A DNA stretch of 64,000 nt from Streptomyces sp. NBC_00078 (GCF_026343335.1 NZ_JAPELX010000001.1:806001-870000), one strand, 5' to 3'; shown: positions 16,453 through 25,709, numbered from the stretch's first letter. The notes: generated from the letters alone by a model not told the origin. Translations and numbers: made by a program.

Positions 16453-16731
16453 TCAGCCGACGTGGCCGTTCTTCCCGTGGGGGGCGTTGGCCATGGCCAG
16501 GCGGTACTCCTTGGCGATGGTCGGGTCGAGGGCGCCGAGGGCACCCTCGACTTCGGATCCGAGCACGGCCGGGCGCCCGAGGGAATGGGACGGCGTGGGG
16601 GCCGTGTCGTCCGTGGGGGCGGACGACGGCGTGGGGGCGGGGTCGTTCCCGAGGGCGTGGGACGGCGATACGGCCGCGACGACGAAACCGGTGGCGAGGG
16701 AGGCGATGGCGAGCATGCTGCGCTTCTTCAT
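16453..16731 (-). CDS. Small secreted hypothetical protein
   Basis: A 92-residue protein starting MKKRSMLAIASLATGFVVAA with a Sec signal peptide likely cut after SPSHA (residue 26). The mature part is a Pro/Thr/Ser-rich linker (PAPTPSSAPTDDTAPTPS), then a short helical tail VEGALGALDPTIAKEYRLAM. No Cys. Family not recognised; small secreted proteins of this kind are common in Streptomyces. The ATG at 16731 has only a weak ribosome site. Terminated by a strong hairpin. Confidence 0.65.
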   Translation of the reverse strand: MKKRSMLAIASLATGFVVAAVSPSHALGNDPAPTPSSAPTDDTAPTPSHSLGRPAVLGSEVEGALGALDPTIAKEYRLAMANAPHGKNGHVG

Positions 16732-16948
16732 GACCGGATCAACTGTCGGGCACGGCCAGGGGTCACGCATTCCGGGCGTGCTCGACAGGAGCCGGCTTGA
16801 GGAGGACGGACCGGCGGGACCGACGGCCACATCCATGTCGACCCCGGGATGATGCTCGACGATCCCGCCGTCCGCGGCCTGCCGGCCCGCCACGTTCGCC
16901 CTCTTCGGCGACCCGCCGGGCGCCGTCACCTCGGGCTGCGGACCGCGG

Positions 16949-17155
16949 GTGCCGTACGCGATGACCTCCAGGCGCCCGGAGAGCGTCACGAGCCTGCCGT
17001 GCCGGCAAGACTCCGCACGGGAGCAGCTGCGCCTCGCGGACCGGATCGACCGCCTCGGCGGCTCGCCCGCGGCGGCCCTTCCCCTTCCCCGGGACCGGTG
17101 CCGCCGGGTCGCGGCGCACCTTGGTGACCTGGCGCGGAGGGTCGCGAACGGTTGA
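16949..17155 (+). CDS. Doubtful small ORF or gene remnant
   Basis: A frame of 68 codons with strong third-position G/C bias, coding REQLRLADRIDRLGG and RCRRVAAHLGDLARRV, which look like amphipathic helices. The frame stays open upstream to about 16859 with coding-like content (ATFALFGDPPGAVTSG), yet there is no start with a ribosome site. It may be the 3' part of a decayed gene. The rest of the 16732-17262 gap shows nothing I can name except the alpha-galactosidase upstream region. Confidence 0.25.
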   Translation: MPYAMTSRRPESVTSLPCRQDSAREQLRLADRIDRLGGSPAAALPLPRDRCRRVAAHLGDLARRVANG

Positions 17156-17220
17156 CCGCGGTCCGCCCGGCCCGTGCCGCCGGCTACGACCTACCGTAAG
17201 CGCGCAGTTGTGACATATAC

Positions 17221-17230
17221 ATGACGTCAT
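17221..17230. promoter_or_regulatory. Palindrome upstream of alpha-galactosidase
   Basis: ATGACGTCAT is a perfect 10-bp palindrome 32 bases before the alpha-galactosidase start, directly after an A/T-rich CATATACAT that may be the -10 region. It is a candidate operator. It differs from the palindrome in front of the nearby LacI gene. Confidence 0.4.
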
Positions 17231-17262
17231 CCCACCTTTCGCGTGTTCGGAGGAACGTAACG

Positions 17263-19284
17263 ATGCGTCACCTTCACACCCGCACAACCCGCCGAAGAGT
17301 GGTCGGAGCGCTCACCGCAGGACTCCTGTGCGCGGCGGGCCTGGCCGCGCCGGCCCTGGCGGCACCCGCCGGTGAGCCCACCGCGCCCACTCTGGCCGAC
17401 AGCCTCGCCCTCACCCCGCCGATGGGCTTCAACAACTGGAACTCCACGCACTGCCGTCCCGAGTTCAACGAGTCCATGGGCAAGGGAACCGCGGACCTCT
17501 TCGTCGAGAAGGGCCTCAAGGACGCCGGATACCAGTACGTCAACCTCGACGACTGCTGGGCGCTGCCGAACCGGGACGCGGACGGCAGACTCGTACCGGA
17601 TCCGGTCCGCTTTCCGAACGGGATCAAGGCGGTCGCCGACTATGTGCACTCCAAGGGGCTCAAGCTCGGCATCTACACCAGCGCGGGCACGAAGACGTGC
17701 GACAGCGCCGGATTCCCGGGTGCGCTCGGTCACGAGTACAGCGACGCCCGGCAGTTCGCGGACTGGGGCGTGGACTATCTCAAGTACGACAACTGCAATA
17801 ACCAGGGCGTGGACGCCAAGCTGCGCTACACCACCATGCGCGACGCTCTCAAGGCGACCGGCCGGCCCATCGTGTACAGCATCTGCGAATGGGGTCAGAA
17901 CAAACCCTGGGAATGGGCGGCCGAAGTGGGCCATTCGTGGCGCACGACCGGTGACATCAGCGACAGCTGGGGCTCGATGCTGTCCATCCTGAAGCAGAAC
18001 CTGCCGCTCGCGCCGTACGCCGGCCCCGGGCACTGGAACGACCCCGACATGCTGGAGGTCGGCAACGGCGGCATGACCGACACCGAGTACCGCTCCCACT
18101 TCTCGATGTGGTCGGTCATGGCCGCCCCGCTCCTGATCGGATCCGACCTGCGCAAGGCGTCCCGGTCGACCTTCGACATCCTCGCCAACAAGGAGGTCGT
18201 CGCCGTCGACCAGGACCCGCTGGGCAAGCAGGGCACGGTCGTCTCCTCCGAGGGCGGGCGCTGGGTCGTGGCCAAGGAGATGAAGGACGGCAGCCGCGCG
18301 GTGGCCCTCTTCAACGAGTCCGGGACCGCCCAGCACATCGCCACGAACACCGGGGCCGTGGGCCTGCCCCACGCCGCCGCGTACACCCTGCGCGACCTGT
18401 GGCAGCACAAGAGCTACAACACCGCCGGCACCATCTCGGCGACCGTCCCGGCGCACGGAACGGTTCTCGTACGGGTCTTTGCCGACCACAGATGGGCCCA
18501 GCAGCCGCCCGCCGTCGAACTCGGCCTGGACGGCAGCCCGTTGATCGAGGCGGGCAAGCCGGCCACGCTGACCTCCGTCGTCACCGACCTGGGCCGTACC
18601 CCCGCCCTGCGCGTCGGGGCGGAGCTGACCGGGCCCGGGGGATGGACGGTCAGGGCGGCTTCTCGGACCACCTCCGCCGTCGTACCGACCGGCCACGCCC
18701 TGCGCACCACGTGGTCGCTCACCCCTCCGGCCGGGACGCCGACCGGTTCGTACGACCTGACGCTCAGGGCGAGTTACCGCTCCCCGGCCGGTGACCGGGT
18801 CGAAAGCACGGTCCCACTGACGGCTTCGGTGGTCGTACCGCCGCCCTCGGGCACCTCCGGACTCGGCGACCTGCCATGGCTGTCGGCCACCAACGGCTAC
18901 GGGCCCGTCGAGCGCAACACCAGCAACGGGGAGAGCGCCGCGGGCGACGGCCACCCCCTGACAGTCGGCGGTGTGGTGTACGGCAAGGGGCTCGGCGTCC
19001 ACGCGGAGAGCGCCGTCGAGTACTACGCCGGGACGGCGTGCGAGACGGTCACCGCGGATGTCGGCGTCGACGACGAGAAGGGCGCGAAGGGCACCGTCGC
19101 CTTCGAGATCTGGGCCGACGGCACCAAGGTCGCCTCGACGGGCGTTCTCACCAACGCGCAGCCGGCCCAGCCGCTGACCGCTGACGTGACCGGCGCCCAG
19201 GTGGTCCGCCTGGTCGTGACCGACGGCGGCGACGGCATCGACTCGGACCACGCGGACTGGGCGAACGCCCGGTTGACCTGCTGA
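17263..19284 (+). CDS. Secreted GH27 alpha-galactosidase with NPCBM domain
   Basis: A 673-residue exported enzyme hydrolysing alpha-1,6-galactosides such as melibiose, raffinose or galactomannan side chains. Signal peptide residues 1-34 with a twin-arginine-like TTRRRVVGAL and AAPALAA cleavage region. The GH27 barrel starts LTPPMGFNNWN; the nucleophile is Asp176 in KYDNCN and the acid/base Asp231 in RTTGDI. A C-terminal beta domain is followed by an NEW3-like linker domain, and the last ~150 residues form an NPCBM carbohydrate-binding module (LPWLSATNGYGPVERN, YGKGLGVHAES). The ATG at 17263 is fixed by GGAGGA 8 bases upstream. It faces a ROK kinase and LacI gene that probably serve the same sugar. 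Confidence 0.95.
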   Translation: MRHLHTRTTRRRVVGALTAGLLCAAGLAAPALAAPAGEPTAPTLADSLALTPPMGFNNWNSTHCRPEFNESMGKGTADLFVEKGLKDAGYQYVNLDDCWALPNRDADGRLVPDPVRFPNGIKAVADYVHSKGLKLGIYTSAGTKTCDSAGFPGALGHEYSDARQFADWGVDYLKYDNCNNQGVDAKLRYTTMRDALKATGRPIVYSICEWGQNKPWEWAAEVGHSWRTTGDISDSWGSMLSILKQNLPLAPYAGPGHWNDPDMLEVGNGGMTDTEYRSHFSMWSVMAAPLLIGSDLRKASRSTFDILANKEVVAVDQDPLGKQGTVVSSEGGRWVVAKEMKDGSRAVALFNESGTAQHIATNTGAVGLPHAAAYTLRDLWQHKSYNTAGTISATVPAHGTVLVRVFADHRWAQQPPAVELGLDGSPLIEAGKPATLTSVVTDLGRTPALRVGAELTGPGGWTVRAASRTTSAVVPTGHALRTTWSLTPPAGTPTGSYDLTLRASYRSPAGDRVESTVPLTASVVVPPPSGTSGLGDLPWLSATNGYGPVERNTSNGESAAGDGHPLTVGGVVYGKGLGVHAESAVEYYAGTACETVTADVGVDDEKGAKGTVAFEIWADGTKVASTGVLTNAQPAQPLTADVTGAQVVRLVVTDGGDGIDSDHADWANARLTC

Positions 19285-19332
19285 GCCCGCCAAGGACCCG
19301 GCAACAGGGGTGAACGTTCCTGCTGGGACCTG

Positions 19333-20280
19333 TCAGACCGTGGCCGCGTCCGCCCGCCTGGCGAGCGCGGCCGCGGCCGCTCCGACCAGTCCGGCGTCCG
19401 TGCCCATCTGGGCCGGCGTGATCTCCAGGCGCTGCACGAAGGACAGGGTCGCGTAGTCGCCCAGGGCCTTGCGCAGCGGTGCGAACAGGACATCGCCGGC
19501 CTTGCCCACGCCACCGCCGATCACGGCGATGTCGATCTCGACGAGCGTGGCGGTGGCAGCGATTCCGGCGGCCAGCGCCTGGGCGGCCCGCTCGAAGGAG
19601 GCCACGGCGACCGGGTCACCGGCACGTGCGGCGGCGGCAACCGCGGCGGCGGAGATGTCGCCGTCGGGGCCGGGCCGCCAGCCGTTGTCGAGGGCCCGGC
19701 GGGCGATGTTCGGGCCGCTCGCGATGCGCTCCACACAGCCGCGCGAGCCGCAGGGGCACGGGTCGCCGTCGAGTTCGACGCAGATGTGACCGATGTGGCC
19801 GGCGTTGCCCGTGGGACCTGGGTGAAGCTGGCCGTTGAGGACCAGACCGCCGCCGACGCCTGTGGAGACCACCATGCACAGGGCGTTGTCATGGCCGCGG
19901 GCGGCGCCCTGCCAGTGCTCGGCTGCCGTGATCGCCACGCCGTCGCCGATCAGCTCGACGGGCAGACCGTCGGCCGCTTCCTGGACCCGCCGCACGAGCG
20001 GGTAGTCGCGCCAGCCCGGCACGTTCACCGGGCTCACCGTGCCCGCGGAGGCGTCCACCGGACCGGCACTGCCGATGCCGAGGGCCGTGGCCCGTCCCCA
20101 CAGAGACGAGGCCGTCAGCTCGCCGAGGACCTCCTCGACCGCGCCCATCACGGTCTCGCCGTCCTGCTGTGCGGGCGTCGCGCGCTGCGCACGCACCAGG
20201 ATCCGGCCGTGACCGTCCACCAGCGCCCCGGCGATCTTGGTACCGCCGATGTCGAGCGCGCCCACGAGGTCGGTGTGCAT
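19333..20280 (-). CDS. ROK family sugar kinase
   Basis: A 315-residue cytoplasmic kinase of the ROK (glucokinase-like) family. The ATP-binding DIGGTKIAG (10-18) opens the protein. The ROK zinc site is complete: His162 in GHIGHI with Cys175, Cys177 and Cys182 in CPCGSRGC, followed by the conserved Glu. Asp113 in IGDGVAI takes the catalytic base place. It likely phosphorylates a hexose released by the neighbouring alpha-galactosidase. It is divergent from the LacI gene with a shared control region. GGGGAGA precedes the ATG at 20280. Confidence 0.93.
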   Translation of the reverse strand: MHTDLVGALDIGGTKIAGALVDGHGRILVRAQRATPAQQDGETVMGAVEEVLGELTASSLWGRATALGIGSAGPVDASAGTVSPVNVPGWRDYPLVRRVQEAADGLPVELIGDGVAITAAEHWQGAARGHDNALCMVVSTGVGGGLVLNGQLHPGPTGNAGHIGHICVELDGDPCPCGSRGCVERIASGPNIARRALDNGWRPGPDGDISAAAVAAAARAGDPVAVASFERAAQALAAGIAATATLVEIDIAVIGGGVGKAGDVLFAPLRKALGDYATLSFVQRLEITPAQMGTDAGLVGAAAAALARRADAATV

Positions 20281-20418
20281 CAGTGTCGGATCTCCCCGTC
20301 AACCATCGAATCTCCGGTCGTTCAGGGAGATTTCCCCGTCGACCGCAAAGAAAGTGTGAGCCGGTCTCGCGGTGGGGGCGGAGGCCGGAGATTGCGGTGG
20401 ACAGTCTCCCTTGCGCAT

Positions 20419-20430
20419 GACAACGTTGTC
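20419..20430. promoter_or_regulatory. LacI-type operator between ROK and LacI genes
   Basis: Perfect palindrome GACAACGTTGTC within TGACAACGTTGTCC. It has the centred CG typical of LacI-family operators and the TGACAACGTTGTCA look known from Streptomyces sugar regulators. A TATGCT (20438-20443) just downstream could be the -10 of lacI, so the site would allow autorepression. Confidence 0.75.
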
Positions 20431-20514
20431 CAGGCCCTATGCTCGACGCCACATCCTCATACAAACTCATGGTCGACGCATCCCCGTGGACGAGACAGGA
20501 CAGGACAGCGCATC

Positions 20515-21564
20515 GTGCCCGAGACCGCTCGCCGAACAGCCCCCCTTTCCGGAACGCGTTACGGCAACCGTCCGACCATGAAGGATGTGGCGGCACGCGC
20601 CGGTGTGGGCCTCAAGACCGTCTCCCGCGTGGTCAATGGCGAGCCCGGCGTCACGCCCGAGACCGAGCGCCGCGTCCAGGAAGCCATCGACGCGCTGGGC
20701 TTCCGCCGCAACGACAGCGCGCGGGTCCTGCGCAAGGGCCGCACCGCCAGCATCGGCCTCGTCCTGGAGGACCTCGCCGACCCGTTCTACGGCCCCCTCA
20801 GCCGCGCGGTCGAGGAGGTGGCCCGCGCGCACGGCGCCCTGCTGATCAACGGCTCCAGCGCGGAGGACCCCGACCGTGAGCAGGAACTGGCCCTGGCGCT
20901 GTGCGCGCGGCGGGTGGACGGACTGGTGATCATCCCGGCCGGTGGCGACCACCGCTATCTCGAGCCCGAGATCAAGGCGGGCGTCGCCACGGTCTTCGTC
21001 GACCGGCCGGCCGGGAAGATCGACGCCGATGTCGTCCTGTCCGACAACTACGGCGGCGCCCGCGACGGCGTCGCCCATCTCATCGCCCACGGCCACCGCC
21101 GGATCGGCTTCGTCGGCGACATGCCCCGGATCCACACGGCCGCCGAGCGACTGCGCGGTTACCGTGCCGCCATGGAGGACGCGGGCACAACGGTCGCGGA
21201 CTCGTGGATGTCCCTGGGCGTCACGGACCCGCAGCGGGTGCGCCGGGCCACCGAGGAGATGCTCTCAGGACCCGATCCCGTCACCGCGATCTTCGCCGGC
21301 AACAACCGGGTGACGGTCACCGCGGTCCGCGTTCTCGCCGAGCAGGCACGCCCGGTCGCCCTGGTCGGCTTCGACGACATCGAGCTGGCCGACCTACTGC
21401 AGCCGGGCGTCACCGTCGTCGCCCAGGACGCCGCGGCTCTCGGCCGCACCGCCGCCGACCGCCTCTTCCGCCAGCTGGACGGCACTCTGCTCACCCCGGA
21501 ACGCATCGAACTGCCGACCCGGCTGATCACCCGTGGCTCGGGCGAGCTGCCCCCGACGGACTGA
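20515..21564 (+). CDS. LacI-family sugar-responsive repressor
   Basis: A 349-residue repressor. The helix-turn-helix and hinge lie at residues 22-75: MKDVAARAGVGLKTVSRVVN, then RRNDSARVLRKGRT. The periplasmic-binding-protein-like sensor domain has SIGLVLEDLADPFYG, GHRRIGFVGD and VGFDDIELADLL. The GTG at 20515 with AGGA upstream is chosen; an ATG at 20578 has no ribosome site and would leave out 21 residues. Expected to repress the ROK gene, itself and possibly the alpha-galactosidase until the sugar is present. Confidence 0.93.
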   Translation: MPETARRTAPLSGTRYGNRPTMKDVAARAGVGLKTVSRVVNGEPGVTPETERRVQEAIDALGFRRNDSARVLRKGRTASIGLVLEDLADPFYGPLSRAVEEVARAHGALLINGSSAEDPDREQELALALCARRVDGLVIIPAGGDHRYLEPEIKAGVATVFVDRPAGKIDADVVLSDNYGGARDGVAHLIAHGHRRIGFVGDMPRIHTAAERLRGYRAAMEDAGTTVADSWMSLGVTDPQRVRRATEEMLSGPDPVTAIFAGNNRVTVTAVRVLAEQARPVALVGFDDIELADLLQPGVTVVAQDAAALGRTAADRLFRQLDGTLLTPERIELPTRLITRGSGELPPTD

Positions 21565-21570
21565 GCGGTC

Positions 21571-22326
21571 ATGGGCAGCCATGCGGACCGCACTCTCGAA
21601 GCACTGGGCCTGGCCGAAGCCCCGCGGAGGTTTCCGCTGCTCTACCCGGGCGCCTGGCCGTCGCAGTCCGGGCTCCTGGACGGCGACCGGCTGCTGCCGC
21701 TCGACCGCCTCGTCCACCACGACCGGGTCCCCGTCCTTGCCGTCGGCTCCAACGCCTGCCCTGGCCAACTGCGCGACAAGATGACCGAGTCCGGCATCAC
21801 CTCGCCGATCCCGATCGTGCGCACCCGGGTCACCGGCATCGGCGTGGGTGTCTCCGCGCACGTCAGCCGCCTGGGATACGTCTCCGCGTCACCGGTCGAC
21901 GCACCCGGCACCGTACGGGAGCTGTTCCTCACCTGGCTCGACGCCGAGCAGCTCGGGGTGATCGACGCGAGCGAGGGCGTGCCATTGCCCTACGGCAACT
22001 TCCGGCGCGCCTGGCTGCCGGCTCCGGACGTGCGGATCGAGCTGGAGGACGGTACGCGACTGCCCGGGGTGTACGTCTACGTCAACCGCCGCGGGGTTCT
22101 GCACAACGGCTCGGGGGCACCTCGTGGGCACCCCGGCCAGCGGGCGCTGATCACCGAACTCCTCGTCGGATCGGCCCGGTTGAGGGAGCTGTTCGGTGTC
22201 ACACCCGAGGAGTTCTGCGCACGGGCGCGGGCCGACGCGCGGCTGTGCGAGCAGGGCACCCGGGTGTTCGCCGAGGAGAAGCTGGTGACGGTGTCGGGGC
22301 TGGAGCGGTACGTGACGGACGCGTGA
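21571..22326 (+). CDS. Hypothetical protein with GGCT-like VGSN motif
   Basis: A 251-residue cytoplasmic protein starting 7 bases after the LacI stop, so probably co-transcribed. LAVGSNACPGQLRDKM (about 51-66) recalls the YGSN loop of gamma-glutamylcyclotransferase-like folds. The rest (PYGNFRRAWLPAPDV, GVYVYVNRRGVL) is conserved-looking but unfamiliar. No signal or membrane segments. I infer a GGCT-like fold weakly; function unknown. Confidence 0.7.
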   Translation: MGSHADRTLEALGLAEAPRRFPLLYPGAWPSQSGLLDGDRLLPLDRLVHHDRVPVLAVGSNACPGQLRDKMTESGITSPIPIVRTRVTGIGVGVSAHVSRLGYVSASPVDAPGTVRELFLTWLDAEQLGVIDASEGVPLPYGNFRRAWLPAPDVRIELEDGTRLPGVYVYVNRRGVLHNGSGAPRGHPGQRALITELLVGSARLRELFGVTPEEFCARARADARLCEQGTRVFAEEKLVTVSGLERYVTDA

Positions 22327-22329
22327 GCG

Positions 22330-24276
22330 TCAGCAGACCGGCAGCCCCGGGACCGGCTCGTCGTTGTCGCCGCCCTTGATGTAGACGGCGCTGACGTAGA
22401 CGTTCGCGTTGCCGCTGTCGTCGTCCGTCTTGGCCCACCAGACGTTGGTCCACTTGCCGTACGTCTCGCGGCGGCCGAGGTTCTGCTGGCAGAAGAAGTA
22501 GTTGGTGCCCGCGTTGATGACGCCGGCCTCGGTGCCGGAGGCGGTGTAGGACTTGGCGGTGCGCCAGACCTGGCAGTTGTACTTGCCGCCGCCGATGGAC
22601 TGGCAGGCCGGCGGCTCGGTGGTCGCACCGCCTCCGCCCGTCGTCGTACCGCCGTTGCCTGAACCGCCGTTGATGCCGCCGCCCGACGTGCCCGCGGACG
22701 AGCCGCCCGAGGTTCCGCCGCCCGTCGTGCCGCCGCCGGAGGGCTTCGCCGGGGAGGACGGGGAGGCCCCGTCACCATGCTCGGCCCCGCCCTTTTTGCC
22801 GGGCGCCCCGGTCCCGTCCGGGGTCTTGTCGCCCTTGTGCTTCGTGGGTTCGGGCGCGCCGGAACGGTCGGCGTCGATGCGCCCGCTCACCGAGCCGGAG
22901 GCCCCTGCGCCCGTGGCGGACCCGGCCGGCTTGGCGTCGTCCTTCGTCCCGCCCGAGCCCTTCACCAGGGCGACCGTGGTCCCGGCCGCCGCGAGGACGG
23001 CGACCAACGCCGCGGCGGCGAGGAGGGCGCGCCCTCTGCGGCGGGGCGGCGAGGTGGACACGGCACTGGTGGGCGCCGACGCGGGGTACGGGCCCATCGA
23101 CGCGGACGGCCCGAAGCCGGGCGATGACTGGGCGGTGGGTTCGGCGCCACTCGTGCCGTGCGCGGCGCTCCCGGCCCAGCCGCCGGTCTGCTCGGGCACT
23201 CCGGTGGCCGGGAAGTCCGGCCCCGGCTGCTCCGCCGAACCAGAGGGTGGTGTGTCGGCGCCGGGCGGCGCCGTGCCCGTCCCGGCCGGGTCCGTCCCCA
23301 CGGGTTCCCATGGGCCGAATCCCGGCGGCACCGCCGGAAGACTGCGTTCCGTATCGGGTCTGGGGTCCGTGCCGCCGCGCAGCGTGGCCGTCGGAGTGTC
23401 CGAGCCCGCCATGTCCGCGACCGCCTGCAGCAGTCCGCGCGCCCTCTCGGCCTCCGGCCGGGTGTCGGGCCGCTTGTCGAGCAGCTGCCGGAGAACCGGT
23501 CCCAGCGCGCCCGCGCGGCGGGGCTCGGCCAGCGGTTCGGTCACGATCGCGGCGAGGGTCGAGTACGTCGACGTACGCCGGAAGGGCGAGGAGCCCTCCA
23601 CCGCCGCGTACAAGGTGGCGCCGAGGGCCCAGATGTCGGAGGCCGGACCGGGGTCGGCGCCCTGGGCCCGCTCGGGGGCCAGGTAGTCGAGGGAGCCGAC
23701 GAGTTCGCCGCTGCGGGTGAGGTGGGTGGCGGAGCCGTCGCCCGGGTCCTCCATGGTGGCGATGCCGAAGTCGGTGAGGACGACGCGGCCCGAACGCTCC
23801 AGCAGGATGTTGCCGGGCTTCACGTCGCGATGCAGCACGCCGGCCCGGTGGGCGGCGGCCAGCGCGTCCATGACCTTCGCACCGATCTCGGCCGCCTCGC
23901 GCGCGTCGAGGGTGCCGCGCTCGCGCAGCACGTCGTCCAGGGACGGTCCGTCGACCAGCTCCATCACGATCAGGGGACGGCCGTCGACCTCCGTGACGTC
24001 GTGCACGGCGACGACTCCGGGATGGCGCACCCGGGCCGCCGCGCGGGCCTCGCGCTGCATCCGCAGCCGCAGATCGGCGAGTTCGGGCCCGTAGACGTCG
24101 TTGTAGGTGCGCAGCTCCTTGACGGCGACCTCGCGTCCGAGGACCTCGTCGACCGCTCTCCAGACGATGCCCATGCCGCCGCGCCCGAGCTGGGCCACGA
24201 TGCGATACCGCCCGGCCAGCAGCCGACCGGTCCCGTCGCCCTGGCCCTTTCCTGCCGAAGTCTCCCCCGAAGACAC
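22330..24276 (-). CDS. Ser/Thr protein kinase, PknB type, single-pass membrane
   Basis: A 648-residue eukaryotic-type kinase. The cytoplasmic kinase domain is complete: P-loop GRGGMG (31-36), Lys53, HRDVKPGN (149-156), DFG (169-171), and APE-type APER (200-203). A Pro/Gly-rich juxtamembrane linker follows (300-415), then one transmembrane helix at 416-439. A long Gly/Ser/Thr linker leads to a small extracellular domain of ~90 residues with four Cys, ending GGDNDEPVPGLPVC. It probably senses an outside signal through that Cys domain rather than PASTA repeats, which are absent. GTG start. Its stop is 4 bases from the converging neighbour. Confidence 0.93.
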   Translation of the reverse strand: MSSGETSAGKGQGDGTGRLLAGRYRIVAQLGRGGMGIVWRAVDEVLGREVAVKELRTYNDVYGPELADLRLRMQREARAAARVRHPGVVAVHDVTEVDGRPLIVMELVDGPSLDDVLRERGTLDAREAAEIGAKVMDALAAAHRAGVLHRDVKPGNILLERSGRVVLTDFGIATMEDPGDGSATHLTRSGELVGSLDYLAPERAQGADPGPASDIWALGATLYAAVEGSSPFRRTSTYSTLAAIVTEPLAEPRRAGALGPVLRQLLDKRPDTRPEAERARGLLQAVADMAGSDTPTATLRGGTDPRPDTERSLPAVPPGFGPWEPVGTDPAGTGTAPPGADTPPSGSAEQPGPDFPATGVPEQTGGWAGSAAHGTSGAEPTAQSSPGFGPSASMGPYPASAPTSAVSTSPPRRRGRALLAAAALVAVLAAAGTTVALVKGSGGTKDDAKPAGSATGAGASGSVSGRIDADRSGAPEPTKHKGDKTPDGTGAPGKKGGAEHGDGASPSSPAKPSGGGTTGGGTSGGSSAGTSGGGINGGSGNGGTTTGGGGATTEPPACQSIGGGKYNCQVWRTAKSYTASGTEAGVINAGTNYFFCQQNLGRRETYGKWTNVWWAKTDDDSGNANVYVSAVYIKGGDNDEPVPGLPVC

Positions 24277-24375
24277 TGCCTGCCGCCCCGTCCCTGTGAC
24301 ATGTCAATGCGTGCCGTACAGACTACGGGGCAGCGGTGACAACACCAGCCGCCGGTGACGGCTGTGACAGGCCCG

Positions 24376-25680
24376 CTACGTGCCGGAGACGGTGAGGTCG
24401 CCGCGCCGGGGTGCCGCGAAGCCCTCCAGGTCGGCCCGGGTCAGACCGGTCACCCGGGCGACCTCGGCGATGTCCAGCGCGCCGCAGTCCAGGCCGCGCA
24501 GCAGGTAGCCGCCGAGGGCCTTGGCGGTGGCGGGCTCGTCCATGACGTCGCCGCCGACCCGGCCCGCGTACCGGGCGAGCCGTGCGGCGGCCTGCTCGAA
24601 ACCCTCGCGGTAGAAGGCGAAGACGGCCGCGTAACGGGTGGGGATGTGACCGGGGTGCATGTCCCAGCCCTGGTAGTAGGCGCGGGCCAGGGCACGGCGG
24701 GTCAGGCCGTAGTGCAGACGCCACGCGTCGTGCACCTTCTCGGCCGGGCCGATCGGCAGCACATTGGTCGAACCGTCCGACACCCGCACCCCCGTACCCG
24801 CCGCCGCGACCTGCATGATCGCCTTGGCGTGGTCGGCGGCCGGGTGGTCGCTGGCCTGGTAGGCGGCCGAGACGCCGAGGCAGGCGCTGTAGTCGAAGGT
24901 GCCGTAGTGCAGTCCGGTGGCGCGCCCCTCGGCGGCCTGGATCATCCGGGCGACGGTGGCGGTGCCGTCGGTGGCGAGGATGGACTGGCTGGTCTCGATC
25001 TGGATCTCGAAGCCGATCCGGCCGGCTTCGAGCCCGCGTGCCTTCTCGAACTCCTCCAGCAGCCGAACCATGGCGGTGACCTGCTCCGGGTAGGTCACTT
25101 TGGGCAGCGTCAGGACCAGCCCGCCGGGCAGGCCGCCGGCCTCCATCAGGCCGCTGAGGAAGATGTCGAGGGTACGGATGCCCCGGTCGCGCACCGGTGC
25201 CTCCATGCACTTCATGCGGATGCCCATGTACGGGGCCGCCGTGCCCTTCTCGTACGCCTCCGCGATCAGCCGGGCGGCGCGGGCCGCCGCCTCGTCCTCC
25301 TCGGCGTCCGGGCGGGGGCCGTAGCCGTCCTCGAAGTCGACGCGCAGGTCCTCGATGGGCTCGCGCTCCAGCTTGGCGCGCACGCGCGCGTAGACGGGTT
25401 CGGCGAGTTCCGCGGACAGACCGAGGACGGCGGCGAAGGAGGCGGCGTCCGGGGCGTGTGCGTCGAGGGCCGCGAGTGCCCGGTCGCCCCAGGAGCGGAC
25501 GGTGTCGGCGGCGAAGACGTCACCGGGGACGTAGACGGTGTGCACGGGCTGACGGGTGCCGGGGTCCCCGGGGTAGCGGCGCTCCAACTCGGCGTCGACC
25601 GGGGCGAGGGAGGCGCTGATGTCCTCGCTGATCGCACCCGCGAGGCTCGTCGCCACCTTCTCCTGCTGACCCTGACCCAT
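24376..25680 (-). CDS. DUF6986 protein, HpcH/HpaI aldolase-like fold
   Basis: A 434-residue cytoplasmic protein related to the HpcH/HpaI aldolase and citrate/malyl-CoA lyase superfamily. Typical parts are EDLRVDFEDGYG, RIGFEIQIETSQSILA with metal- and substrate-binding residues, and GLHYGTFDYSACLG. It most likely cleaves or forms C-C bonds of a keto acid. The ATG at 25680 is fixed by AGGAGGA just upstream. An inverted repeat lies in its promoter region. In other Streptomyces I recall this family near ureide/glyoxylate genes, but no such neighbours are seen here. Confidence 0.8.
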   Translation of the reverse strand: MGQGQQEKVATSLAGAISEDISASLAPVDAELERRYPGDPGTRQPVHTVYVPGDVFAADTVRSWGDRALAALDAHAPDAASFAAVLGLSAELAEPVYARVRAKLEREPIEDLRVDFEDGYGPRPDAEEDEAAARAARLIAEAYEKGTAAPYMGIRMKCMEAPVRDRGIRTLDIFLSGLMEAGGLPGGLVLTLPKVTYPEQVTAMVRLLEEFEKARGLEAGRIGFEIQIETSQSILATDGTATVARMIQAAEGRATGLHYGTFDYSACLGVSAAYQASDHPAADHAKAIMQVAAAGTGVRVSDGSTNVLPIGPAEKVHDAWRLHYGLTRRALARAYYQGWDMHPGHIPTRYAAVFAFYREGFEQAAARLARYAGRVGGDVMDEPATAKALGGYLLRGLDCGALDIAEVARVTGLTRADLEGFAAPRRGDLTVSGT

Positions 25681-25694
25681 CCCATCCTCCTGTT

Positions 25695-25709
25695 TTCCGC
25701 AGTACGGAA
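25695..25709. promoter_or_regulatory. Inverted repeat upstream of DUF6986 gene
   Basis: TTCCG-CAGTA-CGGAA, 15 bp, begins 15 bases before the ATG at 25680. A second TCCGCAGAAT copy of the right-hand sequence follows at 25717-25726. The shape fits an IclR-type or similar dimeric operator placed to block transcription. Confidence 0.5.
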
